12,718 bases of DNA from an uncultured Collinsella sp. (GTDB lineage: Bacteria > Actinomycetota > Coriobacteriia > Coriobacteriales > Coriobacteriaceae): the NCBI GenBank assembly GCA_902491415.1, contig CABUHP010000029.1, positions 1 to 12,718 of the forward strand, in the 5' to 3' direction. A program made the position numbers and the translations under genes. The notes below the pieces were generated by a model that did not search any database, was not told where the DNA came from, and saw only the letters and a list, made by a program, of their open reading frames with translations. The stretch's first letter is position 1. Each line of letters opens with the position of its first letter. Positions 7,089 through 12,718 of this stretch are shown one piece after another.

Positions 7089-8294
7089 CTACTTGACCTC
7101 GATGAGCTCGTACTCGCTCGTGCCAAGGCCGATCTTCTCGGCATGCGCGATGCACGCGCGCCAATCGGTATCGGGATGCGTGATGCAGAAGGGGTCGCGC
7201 GCCTGCTCGCCCTCCAGATGCTCGTGGTTATGCTCCATCTTGGCGGCGCTGTCGGTGAGCTCGGTGTTGGGCAGCGGCTCGGATGCCATGACGGCATCGG
7301 CGCAGGCCTGATCGATAGCGACCGGGTCGAAGCTCGCGAACATGCCGATGTCGTTGACGATAGGCGTATCGTTTTCGGGATGGCAATCGCAGTTGGGGCT
7401 GATATCCATGGCAAGCGAGATATGGAAGCTCGGGCGGCCGTCGACGACGGCCTTGGTGTACTCGGCAATCTTGCAGTTGAGCACGTCGGCCGCGGCCTCA
7501 TAGCCGGGCTTGATGGCGTCCTGGTTGCACACGCCGATGCAGCGGCCGCAGCCCACGCAGCGATCGTGGTCGATGGTGGCCACGTGCACCGTGCGAGTAG
7601 CGCCGCTGGCAAGCTCGCGCTCGCGGGTGTCGTTGAACGAGACGGCGTCGTGCGCGCAGATCTTTTCGCAGGCACGGCAGCCAACGCAGTGCTCGGTCGC
7701 GACGTTCGGCTTACCGGCGGCATGCTGCTCCATCTTGCCGGCACGGCTACCGCCTCCCATGCCCAGGTTCTTCATGGCGCCGCCAAAGCCGGCCTGCTCA
7801 TGGCCCTTAAAGTGGGTGAGGCTAATCACGATATCGGCATCCATGAGCGCCTGACCGATCTTAGCCTCGTGCACGTACTCTCCGCCCTCGACCGGGACGA
7901 GCGCCTCGTCGGTGCCCTTGAGGCCGTCGGCGATGATGATCTGGCAACCCGTGGCATACGGGGTAAAGCCGTTCTGGTAGGCGGTATCGATGTGCTCGAG
8001 CGCGTTTTTGCGGCTACCGACATAGAGCGTGTTGCAGTCGGTGAGAAAGGGCTTGCCACCCAATTCCTTCACGACGTCCGCGACGGCGCGGGCGTAGTTG
8101 GGGCGCAAAAAGCTCAGGTTGCCCAACTCGCCAAAGTGAATCTTGATGGCGACGAACTTGTTCTCAAAGTCGATCTGCTCAATACCGGCGTGACGGATGA
8201 GGCGCTTGAGCTTGTCGAGCTGGCTCTCGCGAGCATGCGTGCGCAAGTTGGTGAAGTACACCTTAGCGGGTGCTGCGGGTGTAGTTGCGGTCAT
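7089..8294 (-). CDS. DUF362 protein with two [4Fe-4S] ferredoxin-type clusters
   Basis: A 401-residue cytoplasmic protein. The DUF362 fold covers about 11-190 (KVYFTNLRTH; IKIHFGELGN; FLTDCNTLYVGSRKNALEH; ISLTHFKGHEQAGFGGAMKNLGMG) and continues after a ferredoxin insert. Cysteines 203, 206, 209, 213 and 246, 249, 252, 256 form two CxxCxxCxxxC motifs (CVGCRACEKIC and CVGCGRCIGVC), each expected to bind a [4Fe-4S] cluster. After the insert come PNCDCHPEND (300-309), with C302 and C304, and MFASFDPVAIDQA (318-330), both typical of the family. The protein is generally assumed to be a redox or electron-transfer protein in anaerobes, but its reaction is not known. The start ATG has GAGGGG about nine bases upstream. 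It stands alone in the minus direction and shares the terminator at 7003-7041 with the hydrolase gene. Confidence 0.93.
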   Translation of the reverse strand: MTATTPAAPAKVYFTNLRTHARESQLDKLKRLIRHAGIEQIDFENKFVAIKIHFGELGNLSFLRPNYARAVADVVKELGGKPFLTDCNTLYVGSRKNALEHIDTAYQNGFTPYATGCQIIIADGLKGTDEALVPVEGGEYVHEAKIGQALMDADIVISLTHFKGHEQAGFGGAMKNLGMGGGSRAGKMEQHAAGKPNVATEHCVGCRACEKICAHDAVSFNDTRERELASGATRTVHVATIDHDRCVGCGRCIGVCNQDAIKPGYEAAADVLNCKIAEYTKAVVDGRPSFHISLAMDISPNCDCHPENDTPIVNDIGMFASFDPVAIDQACADAVMASEPLPNTELTDSAAKMEHNHEHLEGEQARDPFCITHPDTDWRACIAHAEKIGLGTSEYELIEVK

Positions 8295-8345
8295 AGATAT
8301 ATCCCCTCGGTCTATATGGCGTTACAGACATAAGAGGATGGTACC

Positions 8346-8364
8346 AGTTAAAGCAGAGTTAAAG
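8346..8364 (-). promoter_or_regulatory. Two direct copies of CTTTAACT upstream of the DUF362 gene
   Basis: AGTTAAAG occurs at 8346-8353 and 8357-8364 on the plus strand, that is CTTTAACT twice on the minus strand, 11 bases apart, so both fall on the same face of the helix. They lie 52-70 bases upstream of the ATG. A TTGACT at 8368-8363 overlaps the upstream copy and could be a -35 box, but the -10 region at the right distance (GGTACC) is poor. This arrangement suits a response-regulator or other tandem-binding regulator. Confidence 0.4.
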
Positions 8365-8380
8365 TCAAGTACGGAACCTA

Positions 8381-8405
8381 GTCATTGGGGACGTTCTTAA
8401 ATGAC
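8381..8405 (+). repeat. REP-like palindromic element, left copy (GTCATT-GGGGACG...AATGAC)
   Basis: GTCATT (8381-8386) and AATGAC (8400-8405) are inverted repeats around GGGGACG plus TTCTTA. A close copy in the same orientation lies at 11987-12010. It stands in the 207-base intergenic stretch between the DUF362 gene and the exporter permease. Its shape and intergenic position match REP-type elements; the family assignment is inferred. Confidence 0.6.
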
Positions 8406-8442
8406 CAGTCGCAAGGGACACTCTTTCGCCGCCCGGCAGTTA

Positions 8443-8495
8443 GGGACAGTCCTTGCCAGCCGGCCGGCGAGCCGACGAATGGCAAGGACTGTCCC
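8443..8495. repeat. Long perfect inverted repeat with 16-bp arms downstream of the exporter permease
   Basis: GGGACAGTCCTTGCCA (8443-8458) and its exact complement (8480-8495) enclose a 21-base GC-rich spacer. The hairpin begins seven bases after the stop of the permease gene, in the position of a transcript end. There is no T-run after either arm, so it is not a standard Rho-independent terminator; it more likely is a REP-type repeat that can also protect or end the mRNA. Its GGGACA-TCCTT words resemble the neighbouring repeats. Confidence 0.7.
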
Positions 8496-8501
8496 CGATG
8501 G

Positions 8502-11168
8502 CTACTCCTGCACTTTGAGGGCTTCGGCCAGGCTCACGCGTTTGATGGAGCGCGTGTGTAGCAGCGCCACGACCAGGTAGGTCGCAAAGCCAATGCCGAC
8601 GCACGCAGCCATGGACCAAGCGGGCACGTAGATCTCGATATTGCCGTTGTAGGCGAGCAGCATCGAGCGGAAGATGGCCGTGAGCGAGCCAATAATGACC
8701 GGCAGGCTCAGCACGAGCGACGCCGCCACGCACAGCGTGATCGAGCGGATGTACAGATGCGAGATCTCGCCATCGCGATAGCCAAAGACTTTCATGTAGC
8801 TAATCGAGCGGGCGCTGTGGTCGATCACGGCCTTGGTCAGCAGGTACATAAACAGCAGGAAGATAAACACCGCGAGCCCGACCATCATGCCGATCATTTT
8901 GCTCATCATGCCAATGAACTGGTCGCCCACGGCACGCATGTCATCGGGCGTGGTGTCGCCGGCAAAGTAACGAGCATCGAGGTCGAGCTTCTCGTTGCTC
9001 ACATAGCCGTTAAAGTAGGCGGCGTCGTTGTCGAACAGCTCGTTAAAGTCGTCGATACTCATATAGATATTCATGTCCGACTTAGAGCCCCAAACGCAGT
9101 CCTTGCCCACGTACTCAAAGGAATAATTCTTTCCCTCGTACTTGTCGCTGAGCGTGACCTTCTGGCCCTCGCTCCAGCCAAACTTGTCGAGCAAGCCACC
9201 GCCAAAGACGACGCGTCCGTCGCCGACGTCCAGCCCTTTCCAGTAGCGCGAATCGGGCGAGATGCCGTAGACAGAAATCGTCTCCTCGCCATTACCATCG
9301 CCGCGGTCGTATTGCAGCTGGTAAACGGCGTATTTCTCGGCCTGCGCGATTGCGCCCGCGCCGTTGTCAATCGTGTTGACCGGGTGAATGTCGTCGTTGT
9401 CGGTGTCGATCTTAGAGGCCTTGTCAATCAGGTCGATAGCCTCGTCGCGGTTGCAGCCGAGGATATCGGCAAGGTCATCGAGGCGCGCATAAAGCGCATC
9501 CTTCTTGTCCTGGACCTTGGTAAGCGCATCCTGCGCCGCAGTCAGGCTCTCGGCAGACGGAGATGCGGTCGCGGCATCGGCTGCCGTCTGCGCCGCATCG
9601 GCCGCGTCGTCGAGCTCGTCATCGGCATCTTGGCCGGCAGAAAGCAGCGCGCCGTCAACCGACTGCAAGCACTCGAGTGCCGACCACTGCTCGCGCTCCT
9701 CGGCAGTGCCCTCGAGCTCCAGCGGAGCCTTGAGCGTGTACTGGTGCTCGGCGACCAGGCTCGTCTCGAGGTTGTCCGCGTAGTGCGTCATCGTGGGCAG
9801 AATCGCCAGGCCAAAGAGCAGCAGCAGCGAGGCAAACGCAATGCCCACGAAGAGCGTGGCGAAGTTGCCCAGGTTGCGCAGGAAGATACGCAGGCGGAAG
9901 CGCGAGACAAAGCCCATGCGCTCCGGCAGCTGCAGGCCGCGCTTGGTGCCAGACTTGCCGCTCGCCTCGTGGCGAAGAAACTGCAACGGCGTCTTGCCCA
10001 TCTTGCGAAGCAGACCCGCCAGCGTGATGAGGATGAGCGCAGCGGCGGGAACCACGGCGCACTTCACAAAGATCTCCCAGCTCCAGTACACCTGGAAGGG
10101 CGGCAGGCTGTACGAACCGTAATAGAGGCTGCGCATGGGCTCGGTAAAGAACACAACGCCGAGCGCAGTGCCCAAAAGCGCCGCGGCCACGCCCACGATA
10201 GCGGGAAGCGCAAGGTAGTGCAGCACGATCTCGCGTCGACGATAGCCGCTGGCGAGCAGCGTGCCGATGATGGCGCTCTCCTCCTCGATGGTGGCGTCGG
10301 TAAGGACCACAAAGACGAACGCCATGATCACGATGATGATGTCGAGCAGCGTCATCCACATCATGGAGTCGCCGTCTACGTCGTCGCGCGCATAGCCAAT
10401 GCCCTGGTTGGAATCGGCGTCGATGAGGTCATCCACGCGCGCATCGGCGTCGGTCAGCGCCTCGACCATATCCTGCTCCGCATCGATGCGATCCGCGGTG
10501 GGGAGGTCGCGATCGGCAAAGGTAAAGGAGTAGGTGTAGGCGGGCGCGCCGCCGGCATCCTCGAGCGCGGCAAAGCCGGCATCGGTGACCTCGGCCACGC
10601 CGTACGTGATGGTGTTCACCGTAAAGTCCGAATTGTTGAGGAACAGCGCCTGGCTATCGGGCTGGGTCATGATGCCGCAGATGGTGTAGGTGCGGCCCTC
10701 GAGCTCGACTTTATCGCCCACGGACAGGTTGTTATTGGTGGCGAAGACACGGTCGATTGCCACCTCATCGTCCGCCTTAGGCTGCCTGCCTTCGCAGTAG
10801 GACGCGATATCGACCTTGGTGCGGTGCGCATAGGTGCGCAGCGTGCGCTTGGTGCCGTCGTCGCCGGACACCTTTTTGATGATGGCGTCGATGGAGAAAT
10901 TCTTGTAGAGCGTGACGCCGCCGACGTCGCCGGCTGCATCCTCGGCGGCCTTGAGTTGATCGTCGGTAGCCTCGAAGGAGGTGGTCACGCGGCCGTCCTC
11001 AATCGCGTACGCATCGCGCATGTCATCGATAAGGCAACCGATAGAATGCGCTGCGAGCAAAAAGCCCGAGGTGAGAGCGATGCTTCCGCACATAAGAAGA
11101 AAGATGCCCAGGTACTTGCCGATATTGCGGCGCAGCTCGCGCGGGAGACGTTTTGCGAGAGGTGTCAT
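8502..11168 (-). CDS. Large FtsX-type ABC transporter permease (MacB/LolCE-like)
   Basis: An 888-residue permease of an exporter with the ATPase encoded eight bases upstream. Helices are seen near 18-40, 270-290, 320-342, 365-387, 434-458, 760-778, 805-828 and 852-872. The long stretch 41-265 is an extracytoplasmic domain (MacB periplasmic-core-like). The two FtsX-type segments lie around 275-390 and 760-888, each with cytoplasmic coupling-helix sequences (IGTLLASGYRRREI; SISYMKVFGYRDGEI). A second extracytoplasmic domain spans about 460-755. In it, residues about 510-590 are an Asp/Ala-rich helical, coiled-coil-like stretch. The start at 11168 is chosen since an alternative TTG at 11183 would overlap the ATPase; the site AGGCGG is weak, so translational coupling is likely. 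Family role: mechanotransmission or export of lipids, peptides or toxins, without forming a classical pore. Confidence 0.93.
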   Translation of the reverse strand: MTPLAKRLPRELRRNIGKYLGIFLLMCGSIALTSGFLLAAHSIGCLIDDMRDAYAIEDGRVTTSFEATDDQLKAAEDAAGDVGGVTLYKNFSIDAIIKKVSGDDGTKRTLRTYAHRTKVDIASYCEGRQPKADDEVAIDRVFATNNNLSVGDKVELEGRTYTICGIMTQPDSQALFLNNSDFTVNTITYGVAEVTDAGFAALEDAGGAPAYTYSFTFADRDLPTADRIDAEQDMVEALTDADARVDDLIDADSNQGIGYARDDVDGDSMMWMTLLDIIIVIMAFVFVVLTDATIEEESAIIGTLLASGYRRREIVLHYLALPAIVGVAAALLGTALGVVFFTEPMRSLYYGSYSLPPFQVYWSWEIFVKCAVVPAAALILITLAGLLRKMGKTPLQFLRHEASGKSGTKRGLQLPERMGFVSRFRLRIFLRNLGNFATLFVGIAFASLLLLFGLAILPTMTHYADNLETSLVAEHQYTLKAPLELEGTAEEREQWSALECLQSVDGALLSAGQDADDELDDAADAAQTAADAATASPSAESLTAAQDALTKVQDKKDALYARLDDLADILGCNRDEAIDLIDKASKIDTDNDDIHPVNTIDNGAGAIAQAEKYAVYQLQYDRGDGNGEETISVYGISPDSRYWKGLDVGDGRVVFGGGLLDKFGWSEGQKVTLSDKYEGKNYSFEYVGKDCVWGSKSDMNIYMSIDDFNELFDNDAAYFNGYVSNEKLDLDARYFAGDTTPDDMRAVGDQFIGMMSKMIGMMVGLAVFIFLLFMYLLTKAVIDHSARSISYMKVFGYRDGEISHLYIRSITLCVAASLVLSLPVIIGSLTAIFRSMLLAYNGNIEIYVPAWSMAACVGIGFATYLVVALLHTRSIKRVSLAEALKVQE

Positions 11169-11176
11169 GGCGCCGC

Positions 11177-11890
11177 CTACCAATCGAGCTCGGCGGCCGC
11201 AACGGGCGACTCGTTGAGCTCATCCTCGACGATGTGCCCGTCGCGCAGGCGCAGCACGCGATTGGCCATGTGCGCGATGGCGGCATTGTGGGTGACAATG
11301 ATGATGGTGCAGCCGTAGGTGCGGTTGACATCCTCCATGAGCTGCAGGATTTCCTTGGACGTCTTGTAGTCAAGCGCGCCGGTGGGCTCGTCGCACAGCA
11401 GCAGGCCCGGGTTTTTGACGAGCGCACGGCCGATGGCACAGCGCTGCTGCTGGCCGCCCGAGACCTGGCGCGGGAACTTGTTGCGGTGCTCGTAGAGGCC
11501 CAGCGAACGCAGCAGGTCGTCGACATTGAGCGGGTTTTTGGACAGGTGCGCCGTGACCTCGATGTTCTCCTTGATGGTGAGATCGGGCACCAGGTTGTAG
11601 AACTGGAAGACAAAACCCAGCTCACGGCGGCGATACTCGCCCAGGTCGGTAGGCTTGAGCACCGTGAGGTCGCAGCCGTCCACCATGATGGAGCCGCCGT
11701 CGGCATCCTCCAGGCCGCCGATCAGGTTAAGAAACGTCGACTTGCCCGAACCCGAAGGCCCCAGCATGACGCAGATCTCTCCGCGGTTGATGGACGTGTC
11801 GATGCCGTCGAGCACCGTCAGGCGTGCATCTCCATCGCCGTAGTGCTTCTTGAGCCCCTTGACCTGGACGTAGGCTTGCTTCGTCGCCAT
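11177..11890 (-). CDS. ABC transporter ATPase (MacB/LolD type)
   Basis: A 237-residue ATP-binding subunit. Walker A is GPSGSGKST (44-52), the Q-loop Q96, the signature VSGGQQQR (143-150), Walker B LLLCDEP (163-169) and the H-loop H201. [20 protein letters not shown] (111-130) has the length and feel of LolD/MacB-type exporters' helical domain. The ATG at 11890 is preferred because GGGGGA lies five bases upstream; an ATG four codons earlier (11902) is possible but has only AGG before it. Its stop is eight bases before the permease ATG, so the two are co-transcribed, and it is the first gene of the unit. The 24-bp dyad at 11931-11954 is the most likely control site. Confidence 0.96.
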   Translation of the reverse strand: MATKQAYVQVKGLKKHYGDGDARLTVLDGIDTSINRGEICVMLGPSGSGKSTFLNLIGGLEDADGGSIMVDGCDLTVLKPTDLGEYRRRELGFVFQFYNLVPDLTIKENIEVTAHLSKNPLNVDDLLRSLGLYEHRNKFPRQVSGGQQQRCAIGRALVKNPGLLLCDEPTGALDYKTSKEILQLMEDVNRTYGCTIIIVTHNAAIAHMANRVLRLRDGHIVEDELNESPVAAAELDW

Positions 11891-11930
11891 GCTATCCCCC
11901 ATTGTTAGCCTATTGCTACTTTATGAGCGT

Positions 11931-11954
11931 AATAGTAAACCATGGCGAACTATT
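11931..11954. promoter_or_regulatory. 24-bp operator-like dyad upstream of the exporter genes
   Basis: The sequence reads AATAGT-N3-CCATGG-N3-ACTATT. The outer arms (11931-11936 and 11949-11954) are exact complements and the centre CCATGG is itself a palindrome, so nine of twelve half-site positions are symmetric. It lies 41 bases upstream of the ATG at 11890, where a repressor or TetR/MerR-type regulator would act. On the minus strand the arm forms TACTAT, a possible -10 box, so binding could block the promoter; no good -35 is visible. Confidence 0.55.
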
Positions 11955-11986
11955 TTGGAGCGAGGCTCGGGATTTATTTCAGACTG

Positions 11987-12010
11987 GTCATTGGGGACGC
12001 TCTAAATGAC
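11987..12010 (+). repeat. REP-like palindromic element, right copy
   Basis: GTCATT (11987-11992) and AATGAC (12005-12010) enclose GGGGACG plus CTCTA, one base shorter than the left copy at 8381-8405 and in the same orientation. It begins 85 bases upstream of the exporter ATPase's longer start and ends seven bases after the stop of the ABC-2 permease gene. The two copies bracket the exporter pair. Confidence 0.6.
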
Positions 12011-12017
12011 TAGGTGG

Positions 12018-12718
12018 CTAGGCGCGGGATTTGGCGCGTGCGAGGGCCAGACCTACGGCGGCAATGGCGGCGGCGAAGAGCACCGTGACGCCCAGATCGC
12101 AGGCGATGTCGCTCAGCACGGCAGACGTCAGATCCGAGGCAAGTGCCTTGCTGATCGCATCGTTCACCCAATATGTCGGCACAAAGTGCGCCACGGTCTG
12201 CACGGCCGAGCCCATGAGCGACAGCGGCATCCAGGCACCGCCCAAAAACGTCATGAGCATGCCGAGTAAGTTGCCCACGCCGTTGAGCAGCTCCTCGCGC
12301 GCACCCAGGCTCGACAACGCAAAGCCAACGGCCAGCGGCGTGCACGCCAGGGCAAACGTCACCGCCAGCGCCAGACACACACGACCCGCGCCGACCTCGG
12401 CAACCGCGCCGGCAAAGCCCACGACGCCCATCATACTCGACACGAGCCAAATGCAGACGGTGAGCACGGCGGCGGCCGCAAACACGGCAAGCGAACGCTG
12501 ACGCTCGGAGACCGGGCTGGCATCCATGCGGCGCACGCGCTCGGGCTCGTTCATGCCCGAGAACACCAGTCCCACCGACACGATGACCGACGAGATAATC
12601 GCATACGCGCCAAAGTTGAAATACGACTCGAGCGTGGCAGCAGCAGCCGAGTCGACCTTGACCCGCTCGATCTGGACCTCCGCGCGCTTTGCAGCGGCAT
12701 GCTCGGCGGCCTTGGCAA
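12018..12718 (-). CDS. ABC-2-type transporter permease, partial (start lies outside the window)
   Basis: The open frame runs off the right edge; the last 232 residues are visible. The first visible part is alpha-helical and charged (AEHAAAKRAEVQIERVKV). Hydrophobic segments follow near 33-55, 76-102, 112-138, 145-170 and 205-225. YFNFGAYAIISSVIVSVGLVF and, around 56-72, a basic loop MNEPERVRRMDASPVSERQR match ABC-2-type permeases, where this loop follows a membrane helix. The later HFVPTYWVNDAI (177-188) is also typical. It would export a drug, lipid or peptide with an ATPase encoded upstream, beyond the window. A GTG at 12581 gives a shorter frame but would begin inside a membrane helix and is rejected. 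It belongs to a different transporter family from its neighbour. Confidence 0.82.
   Translation of the reverse strand, partial: AKAAEHAAAKRAEVQIERVKVDSAAAATLESYFNFGAYAIISSVIVSVGLVFSGMNEPERVRRMDASPVSERQRSLAVFAAAAVLTVCIWLVSSMMGVVGFAGAVAEVGAGRVCLALAVTFALACTPLAVGFALSSLGAREELLNGVGNLLGMLMTFLGGAWMPLSLMGSAVQTVAHFVPTYWVNDAISKALASDLTSAVLSDIACDLGVTVLFAAAIAAVGLALARAKSRA

Noticed and set aside
8757..11318. Long plus-strand open frame (853 codons) opposite the exporter permease.
   Set aside because: Same reasoning: antisense shadow of a GC-rich membrane protein gene with no domain signal.
12018..12581. Complete 187-residue membrane protein starting at the GTG at 12581.
   Set aside because: The frame stays open to the right edge and the GTG falls inside a membrane helix, so this is the C-terminal part of a larger ABC-2 permease.
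1..12718. tRNA, rRNA, CRISPR, insertion sequence or prophage genes.
   Set aside because: No cloverleaf, regularly spaced repeat-spacer array, transposase or integrase motif was recognised; the repeats at 8381-8495 and 11987-12010 are short palindromes, not a CRISPR.

Overview
The window is GC-rich and tightly packed, with nine of ten genes on the minus strand. Codon use, the gene set and a recurring GGGGAC-type palindromic repeat suggest an actinobacterium of the Coriobacteriia, most likely a gut Collinsella. That placement is an inference from overall character; no rRNA or other marker gene is present.

Layout, left to right. (1) 1-1390, minus: the N-terminal 463 residues of a membrane-anchored polysaccharide-deacetylase-fold protein. 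Its metal and catalytic His positions are substituted, so it looks like a pseudoenzyme. (2) 2607-1463, minus: a two-gene unit with its own TATAAT box, encoding a YtxH-type small membrane protein and a PRC-barrel protein that overlap by one base (TAATG). An 11-bp hairpin separates this unit from the deacetylase-like gene. (3) 5772-2744, minus: a PAQR/hemolysin-III membrane protein, a CNNM/CorC-type (DUF21-CBS) membrane protein, and a protein whose N-terminal half resembles the N-terminal domain of cyanophycin synthetase, including an HxxEHxxxE motif, but stands alone without the ligase domains. (4) 5959-6924, plus: a membrane-anchored alpha/beta hydrolase with a clear sigma-70-type promoter, divergent from the PAQR gene. 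A strong bidirectional terminator at 7003-7041 ends it and the convergent gene. (5) 8294-7089, minus: a DUF362 protein with two [4Fe-4S] motifs. (6) 11890-8502, minus: a MacB/LolCDE-type ABC exporter pair (ATPase, then a very large FtsX-type permease). A 24-bp dyad upstream is a good operator candidate. (7) 12718-12018, minus: the C-terminal part of an ABC-2-type permease whose start lies outside the window.

The exporter pair lies between two same-orientation copies of a GTCATT-GGGGACG...AATGAC element (8381-8405 and 11987-12010). Next to the left copy are a 16-bp-arm inverted repeat and further GGGAC words, which looks like a REP-type repeat cluster. Much of the gene content concerns the envelope: a cell-wall deacetylase-like protein, the YtxH/PRC pair, CNNM and PAQR membrane proteins, a membrane hydrolase and two exporters.

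The observations most worth following are the stand-alone cyanophycin-synthetase-N-like protein, the degenerate deacetylase, and the repeat-flanked, dyad-controlled exporter cassette. No tRNA, rRNA, CRISPR array, integrase or transposase gene was seen.
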